64,000 nt of DNA, taken from positions 310,001 to 374,000 of the forward strand of contig NZ_JAJVDH010000004.1 in NCBI RefSeq assembly GCF_022758145.1. Direction: 5' to 3'. Under the pieces are notes generated by a model. That model worked only from the letters and a program-made list of their open reading frames with translations. It ran no database searches and was not told where the DNA came from. The position numbers and the translations under genes were made by a program. This document shows, piece by piece, positions 53,785 to 62,738 of the stretch (position 1 is the stretch's first letter; each line of letters opens with the position of its first letter). The DNA is from Pontibacter vulgaris. GTDB lineage: Bacteria > Bacteroidota > Bacteroidia > Cytophagales > Hymenobacteraceae.

Positions 53785-55026
53785 CTATACTTGCGCCAGC
53801 TCGGTAGGCATTAACACATTTTGCTGGTACGTACTCAGAAACAGGCTTAGCTTGTCCATTGTTTGGCTTAGCTCCTGAAGTTCCGGTAAGTATACAATCC
53901 TGAAATGGTCGGGTTGCTGCCAGTTAAAGCCACTGCCCTGTACCAGCAATACGTGCTGCTCGCGCAGAAAATCAAGTACAAATTGCTGGTCGTTGTGTAT
54001 GTTATACTTCTTCACATCAATTTTGGGAAAGAGGTAAAAAGCACCTTTTGGCTTAACGCAGGTAATACCGGGTATGGCAGTAAGTTTATCGTAACAAATG
54101 TCGCGTTGCTGGCGCAGGCGGCCTGTTGGCAGCACCAGGTCGTTTATACTTTGGTAACCTTCCAAGGCTACTTTTATAGCATATTGCGCAGGCACATTAC
54201 TACACACCCGCAGGCTGGCCAGCGTGTTCAGGCCATCTATATAAGAAGCCGCTTTTGCTTTGTTGCCGCTCACCACCATCCAACCCGCTCTAAAGCCCGC
54301 CGCCAGGTAATTCTTGGACAAGCCGCTAAAAGTTACAGTTAAAATTTCGTCCGAAAATGTAGCCGTTGGGTAATGTTTGGTGTCGTCGTACAGGATTTTA
54401 TCATAGATCTCATCCGAAAAAACCACCAGGTTGTGCCGGGCCGCCAGTTGTACTACCTGCTGCAGTAGTTCCGGGGTATACACCGCGCCTGTCGGGTTGT
54501 TAGGGTTAATAATAACAATGGCTTTGGTACGGCTCGTGATTTTGCTTTGAATATCTTTCAGGTCCGGGTTCCAGTCCGATGCTTCGTCGCAGAGGTAATG
54601 CACGGCTTTGCCTCCCGAAAAACGAACAGCCGCTGTCCAGAGCGGGTAATCCGGAGAGGGCACCAGCACTTCATCTCCCTCATTCAGCAAACCCTGCACC
54701 GCATGAAGTATAAGCTCGCTTACGCCGTTTCCAATAGAAACATCATCAGTATGGATGCCATGTATGCCTTTACCGGTATAATAGTTTTTGATCGCCTCGC
54801 GGGCGCTTAAGATGCCTTTATGGTCGGAGTAGCCTTGAGCCGGGTGCAGGTTGGTTATTATACTTTGCACTACTTCTCCGGAAGCCTCAAAACCAAAAGG
54901 AGTCGGGTTACCAATGTTCAGTTTCGTGATGCTGTGGCCCTGCAGTTCCAGTTGCTTTGCCTGCTCGTATACTGGCCCGCATAGTTCATAATGAACCGCA
55001 TCGAGCCGCGTGCTGCGCTGTATCAT
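53785..55026 (-). CDS. Class I/II pyridoxal-phosphate aminotransferase (AlaA-like)
   Basis: A 413-aa fold-type I aminotransferase. It begins IQRSTRLDAVHYELCGPVYE and has the cofactor region GNGVSELILHAVQGLLNEGD, then IVIINPNNPTGAVYTPELL. The PLP-binding Lys lies in TFSGLSKNYLAAGFRAGWMV, and FRIVYLPE near the end is the carboxylate-binding Arg region. The N-terminal form and KLNIGNPTPFGFEA segment match the alanine aminotransferase AlaA branch. Its exact amino-acid substrate needs biochemical proof. It is monocistronic. Confidence 0.9.
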   Translation of the reverse strand: MIQRSTRLDAVHYELCGPVYEQAKQLELQGHSITKLNIGNPTPFGFEASGEVVQSIITNLHPAQGYSDHKGILSAREAIKNYYTGKGIHGIHTDDVSIGNGVSELILHAVQGLLNEGDEVLVPSPDYPLWTAAVRFSGGKAVHYLCDEASDWNPDLKDIQSKITSRTKAIVIINPNNPTGAVYTPELLQQVVQLAARHNLVVFSDEIYDKILYDDTKHYPTATFSDEILTVTFSGLSKNYLAAGFRAGWMVVSGNKAKAASYIDGLNTLASLRVCSNVPAQYAIKVALEGYQSINDLVLPTGRLRQQRDICYDKLTAIPGITCVKPKGAFYLFPKIDVKKYNIHNDQQFVLDFLREQHVLLVQGSGFNWQQPDHFRIVYLPELQELSQTMDKLSLFLSTYQQNVLMPTELAQV

Positions 55027-55399
55027 TTTAAAAAATTACTAAAAACAAGGGTTTTGTACCCTTCACAAATGTAAATGCTAGTTAAGAATAAATACTGCTT
55101 ATTGGATGGCAGAAGCATATATTTTTATACTTGCCAGCCAGGCGCCCGCACGTTACCATACTTCCCTGCCACTTCTCCCACACCCCATTTCAGCTATCAA
55201 ATTTAGCAAAGTATAATTTATTGAGCCACTTAATAAAAATACACCTCAATGCCTTTAACCTGAGAAAAACACTGCAAACACTCATCCTGAGCACTAAGCA
55301 GAGTACTTTTTCAAAAACCAAAACTAATTTATTTAGTATAAATTGCTACATATATTAGCAAAAGCTATATTGGGCTCGAGTTATAAAACAGAAGAAACT
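55027..55399. other. Divergent upstream region of aminotransferase and umuDC
   Basis: About 370 AT-rich bases. TATACTT/AAGTATA words occur near 55126 and 55210. I could not identify a LexA-like operator or an exact TAnnTTTG box, although DNA-damage control of umuDC would be expected. Confidence 0.45.
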
Positions 55400-55873
55400 A
55401 TGGAAGATATACTTTACTTTAATCCGGTGAGCCTGCCGCACCCTTTCGAGGTTTTGCCGCTGCACGAGTTTGATCAACTGGAACTCCCTTTAAGCATGCC
55501 CTATGTGGCTGCGGGCTTTCCATCTCCTGCCGATGATTACCTCGAAGATAAAATTAACCTGCAGAGCGTACTCATCCGAAATCCTACTGCTACTTATTTA
55601 GTAAGGGTGCGGGGAGAATCGATGCGCGATGCCCGCCTGCACGATGGCGACATACTGGTAGTAGACCGCTCAGTTAAACCTGCCGAAGGGCACATTATTA
55701 TAGGCGTGGTAGATGGTGAATTTACAGTAAAGCAACTCGTGCGCCTGAAAGGCAAACTATACCTGATGCCTGCCAACGAGCAGTATGCCCCGCTGGAACT
55801 GACAGAAGAAATGGATTTTAAACCGTGGGGCGTTGTAGTATGGTCGCTGCACAAAATAAACGGACAGCCATGA
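55400..55873 (+). CDS. umuD: UmuD-type S24 autoproteolytic protein
   Basis: A 157-aa LexA-fold self-cleaving subunit of a translesion polymerase. I chose the ATG at 55400 (MEDILYFNPVSLPHPFEVLP). The likely cleavage site is Ala38-Gly39 in VAAGFPSPADDYLED. The catalytic Ser74 is in VRGESMRDARLHDGD and Lys111 in GEFTVKQLVRLKG. It has no DNA-binding domain, so it is UmuD rather than LexA. Its stop codon overlaps the umuC start (ATGA), so the two are translated together. Confidence 0.93.
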   Translation: MEDILYFNPVSLPHPFEVLPLHEFDQLELPLSMPYVAAGFPSPADDYLEDKINLQSVLIRNPTATYLVRVRGESMRDARLHDGDILVVDRSVKPAEGHIIIGVVDGEFTVKQLVRLKGKLYLMPANEQYAPLELTEEMDFKPWGVVVWSLHKINGQP

Positions 55874-57141
55874 CCAGCCTTTTCGCTTTAGTAGACTGCA
55901 ACAACTTCTACGCATCCTGCGAGCGGGTATTTAACCCGAAACTCGAAGGCCAGCCTATTGTAGTGCTCTCTAACAACGATGGCTGCATAATTGCCCGCTC
56001 CAACGAGGCTAAAGCCTTGGGCATACCAATGGGCGAACCAGCTTTTAAAGCCAAAGATGTTATTGAGCAGCATGGGGTGCATGTGTTCAGCAGCAACTAC
56101 ACTTTGTATGGCGATATGTCGGCAAGGGTGATGCAGACGCTGGCACAGTTTACGCCTAACCTGGAAGTATACTCTATTGATGAAGCTTTTCTGGACCTGG
56201 GCAATTTCTACGGACGCGACCTTAACCAATACGCTCAGGAAATGCGCGAAACAGTAAGAGCCTGGACAGGCATACCTGTATCGGTAGGCGTGGCTCCTAC
56301 CAAAACGCTGGCCAAGCTGGCAAACCGCTTATCCAAGAAATCGAAAAAGGCAGCCGGTGTGCTGGTGCTTACCGATGAGCGACATATAGAAGAAGCCTTG
56401 CGACGCACCGAAGTTGGCGATGTATGGGGTATTGGAAGGCGGTATGCGCAAAAACTGGCTGGTTTTGGTATCCATACCGCACTGGACCTGCGCAATGCAC
56501 CGGATACTTTCATAAAAAAACACATGACAGTGGTTGGGTTGCGCACTGTGCGCGAGTTGCGCGGTGAGCCTTGCCAGGACCTGGAACTGGAAGCACCAAA
56601 CAAGCAGAATATCTGCACATCGCGCTCTTTTGGCCGTCCTATTACCGGCCTATCAGAACTTCAGGAGGCTACCGCCAACTATGCTTCCCGCTGTGCAGCC
56701 AAATTACGCAGGCAGAAAAGCTGCACCGGCGCTATTACAGTATTTCTGCAAACAAACCAGTTCCGCGACGAGCCGCAATACTTTAACAGCAAAACCATTG
56801 CGCTGCCAACTGCTACAAACAGTACGTTGGAACTGCTGCACTACGCTAACCTGGCCTTGCTGGCGCTCTACCGCGAGGGTTACCGGTATAAAAAAAGCGG
56901 TGTGATTGTATCGGAACTGAGGCCACAAAACCAGGTACAGGCATCTTTACTTGATACCATAGACCGCGACAAACACCAACGCCTGATGCAGGCTTTAGAT
57001 AAACTTAACAGCAGCTGGGGCCGCGACAAAGTTACCTGCGCTTCACAAGGCACTACCCGCCCCTGGCAATTAAAATGCGAGAAGAAGTCTCCGTGTTATA
57101 CTACTAAGTTTAAGGAGTTATTAAGGGTTGGGGTGAGGTAA
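55870..57141 (+). CDS. umuC: Y-family DNA polymerase V catalytic subunit
   Basis: A 423-aa translesion polymerase. The ATG at 55870 overlaps the umuD stop. Motifs are FALVDCNNFYASCERVFNP (first catalytic Asp and the steric-gate Tyr/Phe region), GYI-type LSNNDGCIIARSNEAK, and YSIDEAFLDLGNF with the catalytic Asp-Glu. The thumb has WGIGRRYAQKLAGFGIHTAL, and the little finger/UmuC C-terminal domain runs from about residue 230. With UmuD it should copy across lesions after DNA damage. Length matches UmuC. Confidence 0.95.
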   Translation: MTSLFALVDCNNFYASCERVFNPKLEGQPIVVLSNNDGCIIARSNEAKALGIPMGEPAFKAKDVIEQHGVHVFSSNYTLYGDMSARVMQTLAQFTPNLEVYSIDEAFLDLGNFYGRDLNQYAQEMRETVRAWTGIPVSVGVAPTKTLAKLANRLSKKSKKAAGVLVLTDERHIEEALRRTEVGDVWGIGRRYAQKLAGFGIHTALDLRNAPDTFIKKHMTVVGLRTVRELRGEPCQDLELEAPNKQNICTSRSFGRPITGLSELQEATANYASRCAAKLRRQKSCTGAITVFLQTNQFRDEPQYFNSKTIALPTATNSTLELLHYANLALLALYREGYRYKKSGVIVSELRPQNQVQASLLDTIDRDKHQRLMQALDKLNSSWGRDKVTCASQGTTRPWQLKCEKKSPCYTTKFKELLRVGVR

Positions 57142-57189
57142 AGGAGAACATAGTTAAGTAGTTATAACATTTCGTTAAACCTGATTAAT

Positions 57190-57717
57190 CAATAGCATTG
57201 ATTTAGGTTTACTGCTCTTTGTTAGCTTTCGCCTCGCCGGCTGGGCCTCACTTTTCTCCTTGATGAGAAAAGTAAGCAAAAGAATCAAGACAATTCGAAA
57301 CTCGCTGAACGCTCAAACATCGAATCGTCAGTAGATGCACCTGGTTGAGGCTTTTGCTTTGTAGTTCCACTACAAATACCCCTATAGTCCCCTCAAGGGG
57401 ATACTTGCCTCCAGTTGCATAGTCGCAAGCTAAGCAGTATCAATCCCAGTCCTTAGGTGGAGCGCCTTCTATTGTTGCGGTGCTGAGCTTGCTCAGCAGC
57501 CCGCAGCGGAGCGAGGAGCAGCTTCAATAGACAGCGCGATGCCAAAGACGAGGCCGCCCGGCCATGAGGGCACCAATGTATAAAATGAAACAAATAGGCA
57601 AGTAAGACTAAGGATGAAAGCCAACTATGAAAGTATAGCCTGTTAGCCATAAACTAAAGTTTCAACTATAGAACATATAAGATTTCTCGACTATCGCTCG
57701 AAATGACAATAAATAAA
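57190..57717. repeat. Hairpin-rich intergenic repeat element (candidate)
   Basis: A GC-richer, non-coding stretch between umuC and the radical SAM gene with a chain of perfect hairpins. These include CTTTTCTC-cttgat-GAGAAAAG (57249-57270), TTGTAGT-tcc-ACTACAA (near 57359) and GCTGAGC-tt-GCTCAGC (near 57482-57497). The segments after ATGAGAAAAGTAAGC and around TTTCTCGACTATCGCTCGAA look like the dispersed intergenic sequences common in Bacteroidota genomes (recollection, not a search). No transposase or ORF is present. Confidence 0.5.
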
Positions 57718-57720
57718 ACC

Positions 57721-58782
57721 ATGAAAGCAGAAGAATATTTAAAAGGACGAGGTGCACAGTATAACCCTGCTAACCCATACTTGAAACAGGAATACGTAGC
57801 CGACCATATAGAAGGACTGGATGAGCCGATGCTCTCCAATTCTAAAACAGAGTTCTTTAAAGAACATCCTAAAAAGATAGTAAACCAGGTAGATAGCCCT
57901 GACCTGGGCCTCACTTATTCCATGAACCCCTACCAGGGCTGCGAACATGGCTGTATCTATTGCTATGCCCGCAACACACACCAGTATTGGGGTTATGGCG
58001 CAGGCCTGGATTTTGAACGCAAGATCATCATTAAAGAAAATGCCGCAGAAGTGCTGGCGCAGCAACTCGAGAAACCCAACTGGAAAGTAATGCCCATCAT
58101 GCTGGCAGGCAACACCGACTGTTATCAACCCATCGACGCAAAAAAGCAACTGACAAGAAAGTTATTGGAGGTCTTGCTGCAGTACCGCCACCCGGTTAGT
58201 ATCATCACTAAAAATGCACTCATACTTCGCGACCTTGACCTGCTCACAGCACTGAGTAAACTGGACTTGGTGCACGTAAGCATCAGCATAACAACCTTAG
58301 ACGAGAAACTAAGACAAAAACTGGAACCGCGTACTGCCTCGGCAGCTAAACGGCTGGAGGTGGTAAGGCAACTAAGTGCTGCTGGTATACCTGTAAATGT
58401 AATGGTCGCGCCTGTTATACCCGGCCTAAACGATTCGGAAATTCCGGCCATTATTAAAGCTGCTGCTGAGGCCGGCGCCAGCAATGCAGCTTATACTATT
58501 GTGCGGCTTAACGGAAGTATAGGCCCTATTTTTGAAGATTGGATACAACAGGCTTACCCCGACAAAGCAGAAAAAGTGCTCAGCCAGATTGCCAGTTGCC
58601 ACGGCGGTCAGCTAAACGACAGCCGTTTTGGCACCCGCATGCGCGGTGAGGGAAAATTTGCAGAAACAATAGCAACGTTGTTCAGAATAAGTAAGCAAAA
58701 ATATATGAAAGGCCGGCAAATGACACCTTACAACTATACCCACTTCTGCACAAAAGCAGGCAAACAGCTGGGTTTGTTCTGA
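57721..58782 (+). CDS. PA0069-family radical SAM protein
   Basis: A 353-aa radical SAM enzyme from the ATG at 57721 (MKAEEYLKGRGAQYNPANPY). An upstream ATG at 57703 lies within the repeat element and is less likely. The cluster motif is GCEHGCIYCYARN (Cys74, Cys78, Cys81), followed by LAGNTDCYQPIDAKKQLTRK and VSISITTLDEKLRQKLEPRT. The C-terminal part has a Cys in QMTPYNYTHFCTKAG. This is the spore photoproduct lyase-related PA0069 group, whose reaction is not established. An FRG-domain gene follows 150 bases later. Confidence 0.92.
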   Translation: MKAEEYLKGRGAQYNPANPYLKQEYVADHIEGLDEPMLSNSKTEFFKEHPKKIVNQVDSPDLGLTYSMNPYQGCEHGCIYCYARNTHQYWGYGAGLDFERKIIIKENAAEVLAQQLEKPNWKVMPIMLAGNTDCYQPIDAKKQLTRKLLEVLLQYRHPVSIITKNALILRDLDLLTALSKLDLVHVSISITTLDEKLRQKLEPRTASAAKRLEVVRQLSAAGIPVNVMVAPVIPGLNDSEIPAIIKAAAEAGASNAAYTIVRLNGSIGPIFEDWIQQAYPDKAEKVLSQIASCHGGQLNDSRFGTRMRGEGKFAETIATLFRISKQKYMKGRQMTPYNYTHFCTKAGKQLGLF

Positions 58783-58932
58783 TAAATTAGCTTAAACTAT
58801 AAAACAAAGGCTTCACCGCACTAAATCCTAACTAAGCAGAAGTATAAAGTATACATGCAACCTATGCCGGCAATGCCAGTAATATGCTGTAGCCAACTAC
58901 CAAAATAACCTAGAAAGCAAATAAGCCGATTC

Positions 58933-59724
58933 ATGGAAGCAGGAAAAGACATAGTAGCAAAAAGTTGGGTAGATGTACAGAAAGTGCTGTTTGACCATAG
59001 TTGGGATGATAGCATAGGGCGATTCAGATCGGCATACGTGTACAGGGGCAACTGGAACAAAGCCTTCGACCTGACAACAAGCATTACAAGGCTGGGCAGT
59101 AATTACGGAAAACTGGAACCTCATATTCTGCGCAACTTCCGGAAGTATGCCCACAGCAATGCTTCGCCCGGCGACTCTGTCTGGAACTGGCTGGCAGTGG
59201 CGCAACACCATGGCCTGCCCACCCGCCTCCTCGACTGGACCTACTCCCCTTACGTAGCCCTGCATTTCGCTACCCAGGATTTATCGAAGTATGACCAGGA
59301 CGGCGTTATCTGGTGCATTAATTATGTTAAATCGAATGAGTTCTTACCGGAGCCGCTGAAGAAAGCCATACAGGAAGAAGGCTCTAATGTATTTACAGCT
59401 GAGGTGCTGCAATCGGTTTGCTCTTCCCTGAAAGAGCTCGACGAGTACAAGCACGATCCGTTTGTTGTATTTTTAGAGCCACCGTCGCTAGATGCCCGCA
59501 TCATCCATCAGTATGCCCTGTTTTCATTAATGTCGGGTGTGGAAGCTGAAATGGGAAAATGGCTGAAGGAGCATCCTGATTTATACTTCAGGGTAATTAT
59601 TCCGGCCGAATTAAAATGGGAAATACGCGACAAACTGGACCAGGCCAATATAACCGAACGTGTGCTTTTTCCGGGCCTTTCAGGGCTAAGCCAATGGCTG
59701 AAACGGCACTATACACATCCGTAA
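58933..59724 (+). CDS. FRG-domain protein
   Basis: A 263-aa soluble protein with an FRG domain. Family landmarks are a WDDSIGRFRSAYVYRGNWN segment (the YRG motif), WLAVAQHHGLPTRLLDWTYS and SPYVALHFATQ. A Pro-rich stretch near FVVFLEPPSLDARIIHQYAL follows. FRG domains occur in predicted immunity or toxin contexts, and some resemble ADP-ribose-related folds (knowledge of the family, not shown here). No antitoxin-like or defense partner is adjacent, so the role is open. Confidence 0.87.
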   Translation: MEAGKDIVAKSWVDVQKVLFDHSWDDSIGRFRSAYVYRGNWNKAFDLTTSITRLGSNYGKLEPHILRNFRKYAHSNASPGDSVWNWLAVAQHHGLPTRLLDWTYSPYVALHFATQDLSKYDQDGVIWCINYVKSNEFLPEPLKKAIQEEGSNVFTAEVLQSVCSSLKELDEYKHDPFVVFLEPPSLDARIIHQYALFSLMSGVEAEMGKWLKEHPDLYFRVIIPAELKWEIRDKLDQANITERVLFPGLSGLSQWLKRHYTHP

Positions 59725-59813
59725 ATTATTTTACCATGTAAGCAGGAAAGTATAAGCCGATATTCAGGAAAATTTCCTATTTTGAGCACTGCAACACCCT
59801 TATACTTACCTTC

Positions 59814-60917
59814 ATGAATTTGCTTAGGCTTACGCGTAAAAAGGAACAGACTGCACACCAGTCTGTTACAAAAAAATTATTAACCGGTTTAACAAAATAC
59901 AATTACCCCGGAATAACTGCAACTACAAAAACACTGGCACTGGCAGGGCTTTTACTAACCGCCAACGCCTGTACCCAGGAGCATGAAGTGCAACAACTCA
60001 CAGCTCGGCCACTTGAAAAAGCCACAGTTACAATACCTGCTACTGGCAGTACCAAAACAGATAGTGTAGAGAGCGCAACAAAGTCCACTGCAGATACAGC
60101 ATCCTGGAAGTACCCGGGCCCTAAGCCATTGCCGGGCGCTATATTGCCGCACAAGCGTATACTCGCTTTTTACGGAAACCCGCTATCTAAACGAATGGGT
60201 ATATTAGGTGAGCTGCCACCAGAGCAAATGCTGCAAAAGCTGGACGAAGAAGTAGCCCATTGGAGCAAAGCCGACTCGCTTACGCCGGTGCAACCTGCCC
60301 TGCACGCCATTGTGGTTACGGCACAAGGCAAGCCCGGCCGCGGCGATAAGTACCGGCTGCGCATGGCAAACAAAATGATTGAAGATGTAATTGAGCTGGC
60401 GAAAAAGCGGGATGCCCTGGTGTTTCTGGATGTGCAGGTGGGCCGCAGCACACTACAAGAAGAGTTGCCACGCCTTGCTCCTTACCTACAATTACCAAAC
60501 GTGCATTTAGGTATAGATGCCGAGTTCTCGATGAAGAACGGCGGTGTACCGGGGCGCAGCATTGGCACCTTTGATGCCGAAGATATCAACTACGCAACTG
60601 AGTTTCTGGCCGGTTTGGTGAAGGCAAACAATGTACCACCTAAATTGCTGATTGTACACCGCTTTACGCAGCGCATGATCACTAATACCCCAAATATCAC
60701 TCTCCGCCCGGAAGTACAGGTAGTTATGCACATGGATGGCTGGGGGCATCATGCGCTTAAAAAAGACACCTACCGCCGATACATCCAGAAAGAACCGGTG
60801 CAGTTTACAGGGTTCAAGCTATTCTACAAAAACGACCTGCGCAAAAGCCCACGCCTCATGACGCCGGAAGAAGTAATAGCCCTGCAGCCAAGCCCACTTT
60901 ATATACAGTATCAGTAA
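59814..60917 (+). CDS. Predicted lipoprotein with TIM-barrel-like domain, function unknown
   Basis: A 367-aa protein. An unusually long polar N-terminal stretch (about 35 residues) precedes a hydrophobic segment and lipobox LALAGLLLTANAC. A Thr/Ser/Lys linker runs to residue about 95. The conserved part begins HKRILAFYGNPLSKRMGILG and continues with beta/alpha-barrel-like strands (PALHAIVVTAQ, DALVFLDVQVGRS, NVHLGIDAEFSM, KLLIVHRFT, VQVVMHMDGWG). The Asp/Glu in IDAEFSMK and MDGWGHH could be catalytic as in glycoside hydrolases (speculative). Function unknown. A terminator follows. Confidence 0.72.
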   Translation: MNLLRLTRKKEQTAHQSVTKKLLTGLTKYNYPGITATTKTLALAGLLLTANACTQEHEVQQLTARPLEKATVTIPATGSTKTDSVESATKSTADTASWKYPGPKPLPGAILPHKRILAFYGNPLSKRMGILGELPPEQMLQKLDEEVAHWSKADSLTPVQPALHAIVVTAQGKPGRGDKYRLRMANKMIEDVIELAKKRDALVFLDVQVGRSTLQEELPRLAPYLQLPNVHLGIDAEFSMKNGGVPGRSIGTFDAEDINYATEFLAGLVKANNVPPKLLIVHRFTQRMITNTPNITLRPEVQVVMHMDGWGHHALKKDTYRRYIQKEPVQFTGFKLFYKNDLRKSPRLMTPEEVIALQPSPLYIQYQ

Positions 60918-60924
60918 GTTAAAG

Positions 60925-60980
60925 TATAAACAGGAAGGCCACATAAGTAACTAATACTTATTGCGGCCTTCCTGTTTATA
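60925..60980. terminator. 16-bp stem terminator carrying an AAGTATA word
   Basis: TATAAACAGGAAGGCC (60925-60940) pairs with GGCCTTCCTGTTTATA (60965-60980). AAGTATA starts the left arm. It lies between convergent genes. Confidence 0.8.
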
Positions 60981-60996
60981 ACTGGTCAATACCGGT

Positions 60997-62385
60997 TCAG
61001 GCTTTCTTTAGCTTATCCTTTATCCAGGTGTCCAGTAAGTCTATTAGCTTATAGTTAAAATGGCTGGAGGCAAACGCATCGTATTGGCCTTCGGCTTGCA
61101 AACGAATATAATCAGCTTTGATACCTACTTCTACAAAACCATGATCGGTGCGCGGCAGCACGTAAGACTCCCCTTTACCCGGATGAAAACTGTTTACGAC
61201 ATCAGCAATCATGCGAGCCCCTTCCGCATCCAAAGACTGCACATCGGCCTCGCCGTAAATAGCTAACGTATAAGCATTTGCTTCCTTCAGGGCTTTATTA
61301 AACGGAATATCCTGTAGCTGTTGCAATACTTTATAGTTTCGGGCAAACAGGTGTCCTTTGCCATCATAGTCCAGGTTTTCTTGCAGCAGGGTTTTATACT
61401 TTGGATTCTGGGCAAGCTCCTCAGGCGTTTTCTTCTGCACCATCAGCTCGTACAACAGCGGAATAAACGTTTTCATATCGTCTTCTACCTGCACATAATC
61501 CACACTATACAAAGGGCGCTGCTCGCGGTAAAGGTCTATCAGGTACTCGAACCAGGGCATGGCCGCAGCGCCGTAAGTAATTATACCTTTTACCTTTTCT
61601 TCTGCAGCAATTAACGGGGCGGTGTTCCCACCAAGCGAGTGCCCGAACAGGAAAATATTATCGGTATCTACAGCATCGTAGGTCTTAAGCTTTTTGAGGG
61701 CGGCTTTAAAGGCATCAACTTCTTCCTGGTAAGTTATTTCGGAGCAGGGTTTTGTGCCTTTGGTGTCGCCGGTGCCGGGTTTATCGATGCGGTATACCAG
61801 GTAACCTTTCGCCAGCAGCCCGTCCATTAATCTGCGTTGTGTATCATCTTCCGGCAGGTTATCGATAGAGCCGCAATTAAAGCCTTGGATAAAGAAAACA
61901 GCAGGGAATTTGCCTTTGCCTTTTGGCTTTTTGATAATAGAACGTACATAACCGCCACTTGGCAATGCTACTTCATCGTAGATCACATCGCCGTTTACAG
62001 CGGTTTCCTGTGGCATTGGCTGTACTTTACCTTTTATACTTACTGCTTTGCCAGCCTTGAAAACAGAAAGAGCCAGCTTCTCGCCTACCTGCAGTTGGCG
62101 CGCCATGGCCACCAACTCCTGCGCACTGCCTACAGACTTGTTGTTCAGTGTAAGTATAATATCATTTGGCTGCAGTTTGATCGCAGCAGCGGTACTGCCC
62201 GGAATTACCCTTACTACCAAAGCGCCGGAAGCGGCAGGCAGCTTTCGGACTTTGGCCAGCGAATCAGTAATAGTAATTGTCTGCACACCCAGGAAAGCGC
62301 GCCGTTTAAGATTTTGTGCCTGCATGTAGTTAGCCAAAGGCAGGCATAGCAGTAACACAAAGGCTACCAATGCTTTACATTTCAT
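60997..62385 (-). CDS. Exported PDZ-domain alpha/beta hydrolase
   Basis: A 462-aa secreted enzyme. The signal peptide is AFVLLLCLPLANYMQAQ. A PDZ domain follows (about residues 28-120, GALVVRVIPGSTAAAIKLQP). The alpha/beta-hydrolase domain shows the strand VFFIQGFNCGSIDNLPED, the nucleophile elbow FLFGHSLGGNTAPLIAA with the catalytic Ser, an Asp in IYGEADVQSLDAEGA, and the His in VLPRTDHGFVEVG. It probably acts on esters or peptides in the periplasm. Substrate unknown. It converges on the unknown lipoprotein gene. Confidence 0.9.
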   Translation of the reverse strand: MKCKALVAFVLLLCLPLANYMQAQNLKRRAFLGVQTITITDSLAKVRKLPAASGALVVRVIPGSTAAAIKLQPNDIILTLNNKSVGSAQELVAMARQLQVGEKLALSVFKAGKAVSIKGKVQPMPQETAVNGDVIYDEVALPSGGYVRSIIKKPKGKGKFPAVFFIQGFNCGSIDNLPEDDTQRRLMDGLLAKGYLVYRIDKPGTGDTKGTKPCSEITYQEEVDAFKAALKKLKTYDAVDTDNIFLFGHSLGGNTAPLIAAEEKVKGIITYGAAAMPWFEYLIDLYREQRPLYSVDYVQVEDDMKTFIPLLYELMVQKKTPEELAQNPKYKTLLQENLDYDGKGHLFARNYKVLQQLQDIPFNKALKEANAYTLAIYGEADVQSLDAEGARMIADVVNSFHPGKGESYVLPRTDHGFVEVGIKADYIRLQAEGQYDAFASSHFNYKLIDLLDTWIKDKLKKA

Positions 62386-62738
62386 AGTTTTATAAGTTTG
62401 GCAGAAATCAGCTCAAAGTATAAATCTCAGGAGATAACCATAGGCTTTTAGCTATAGCCCAGCTCCCTAACCTGTCTCATAGTTTGTTTTGCAAACACAG
62501 GGTGTAGCAGCGTTAAGGTTAAAAACCGCAGAATTTATACTTTAATATCGCTTTACTAAAAAAAGCCTTTCGAAATATAAAAATTATCCCGAACTTATAA
62601 GCACGATCATACCCTGAAAAATCCTAAAAAAATTTGAGCAGGAAGGAGCAAAAAGGCCCGGTGTTTGTGTTACCAGAAGTATAGTAGCAAAAGCTATTCT
62701 TTTAAAGCCGAAAGGCTTGTAGCGCCAACACCCAAAAC
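62386..62738. other. Divergent upstream region, no further features seen
   Basis: About 350 bases between divergent genes. TATACTT words occur near 62413, 62536 and 62680. No ORF, hairpin or exact promoter was identified. Confidence 0.4.

Noticed and set aside
55343..55399. N-terminal extension of umuD
   Set aside because: The alternative start lies in AT-rich leader DNA. The ATG at 55400 gives a normal UmuD length and N-terminus.
55027..55399. LexA-type operator upstream of umuDC
   Set aside because: I looked for a palindromic SOS box and found none I could defend. Bacteroidota LexA sites are also poorly known.
57142..57720. Insertion sequence or prophage remnant beside umuC
   Set aside because: No transposase or integrase frame, no terminal inverted repeats with target duplication. 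Kept only as a candidate intergenic repeat.
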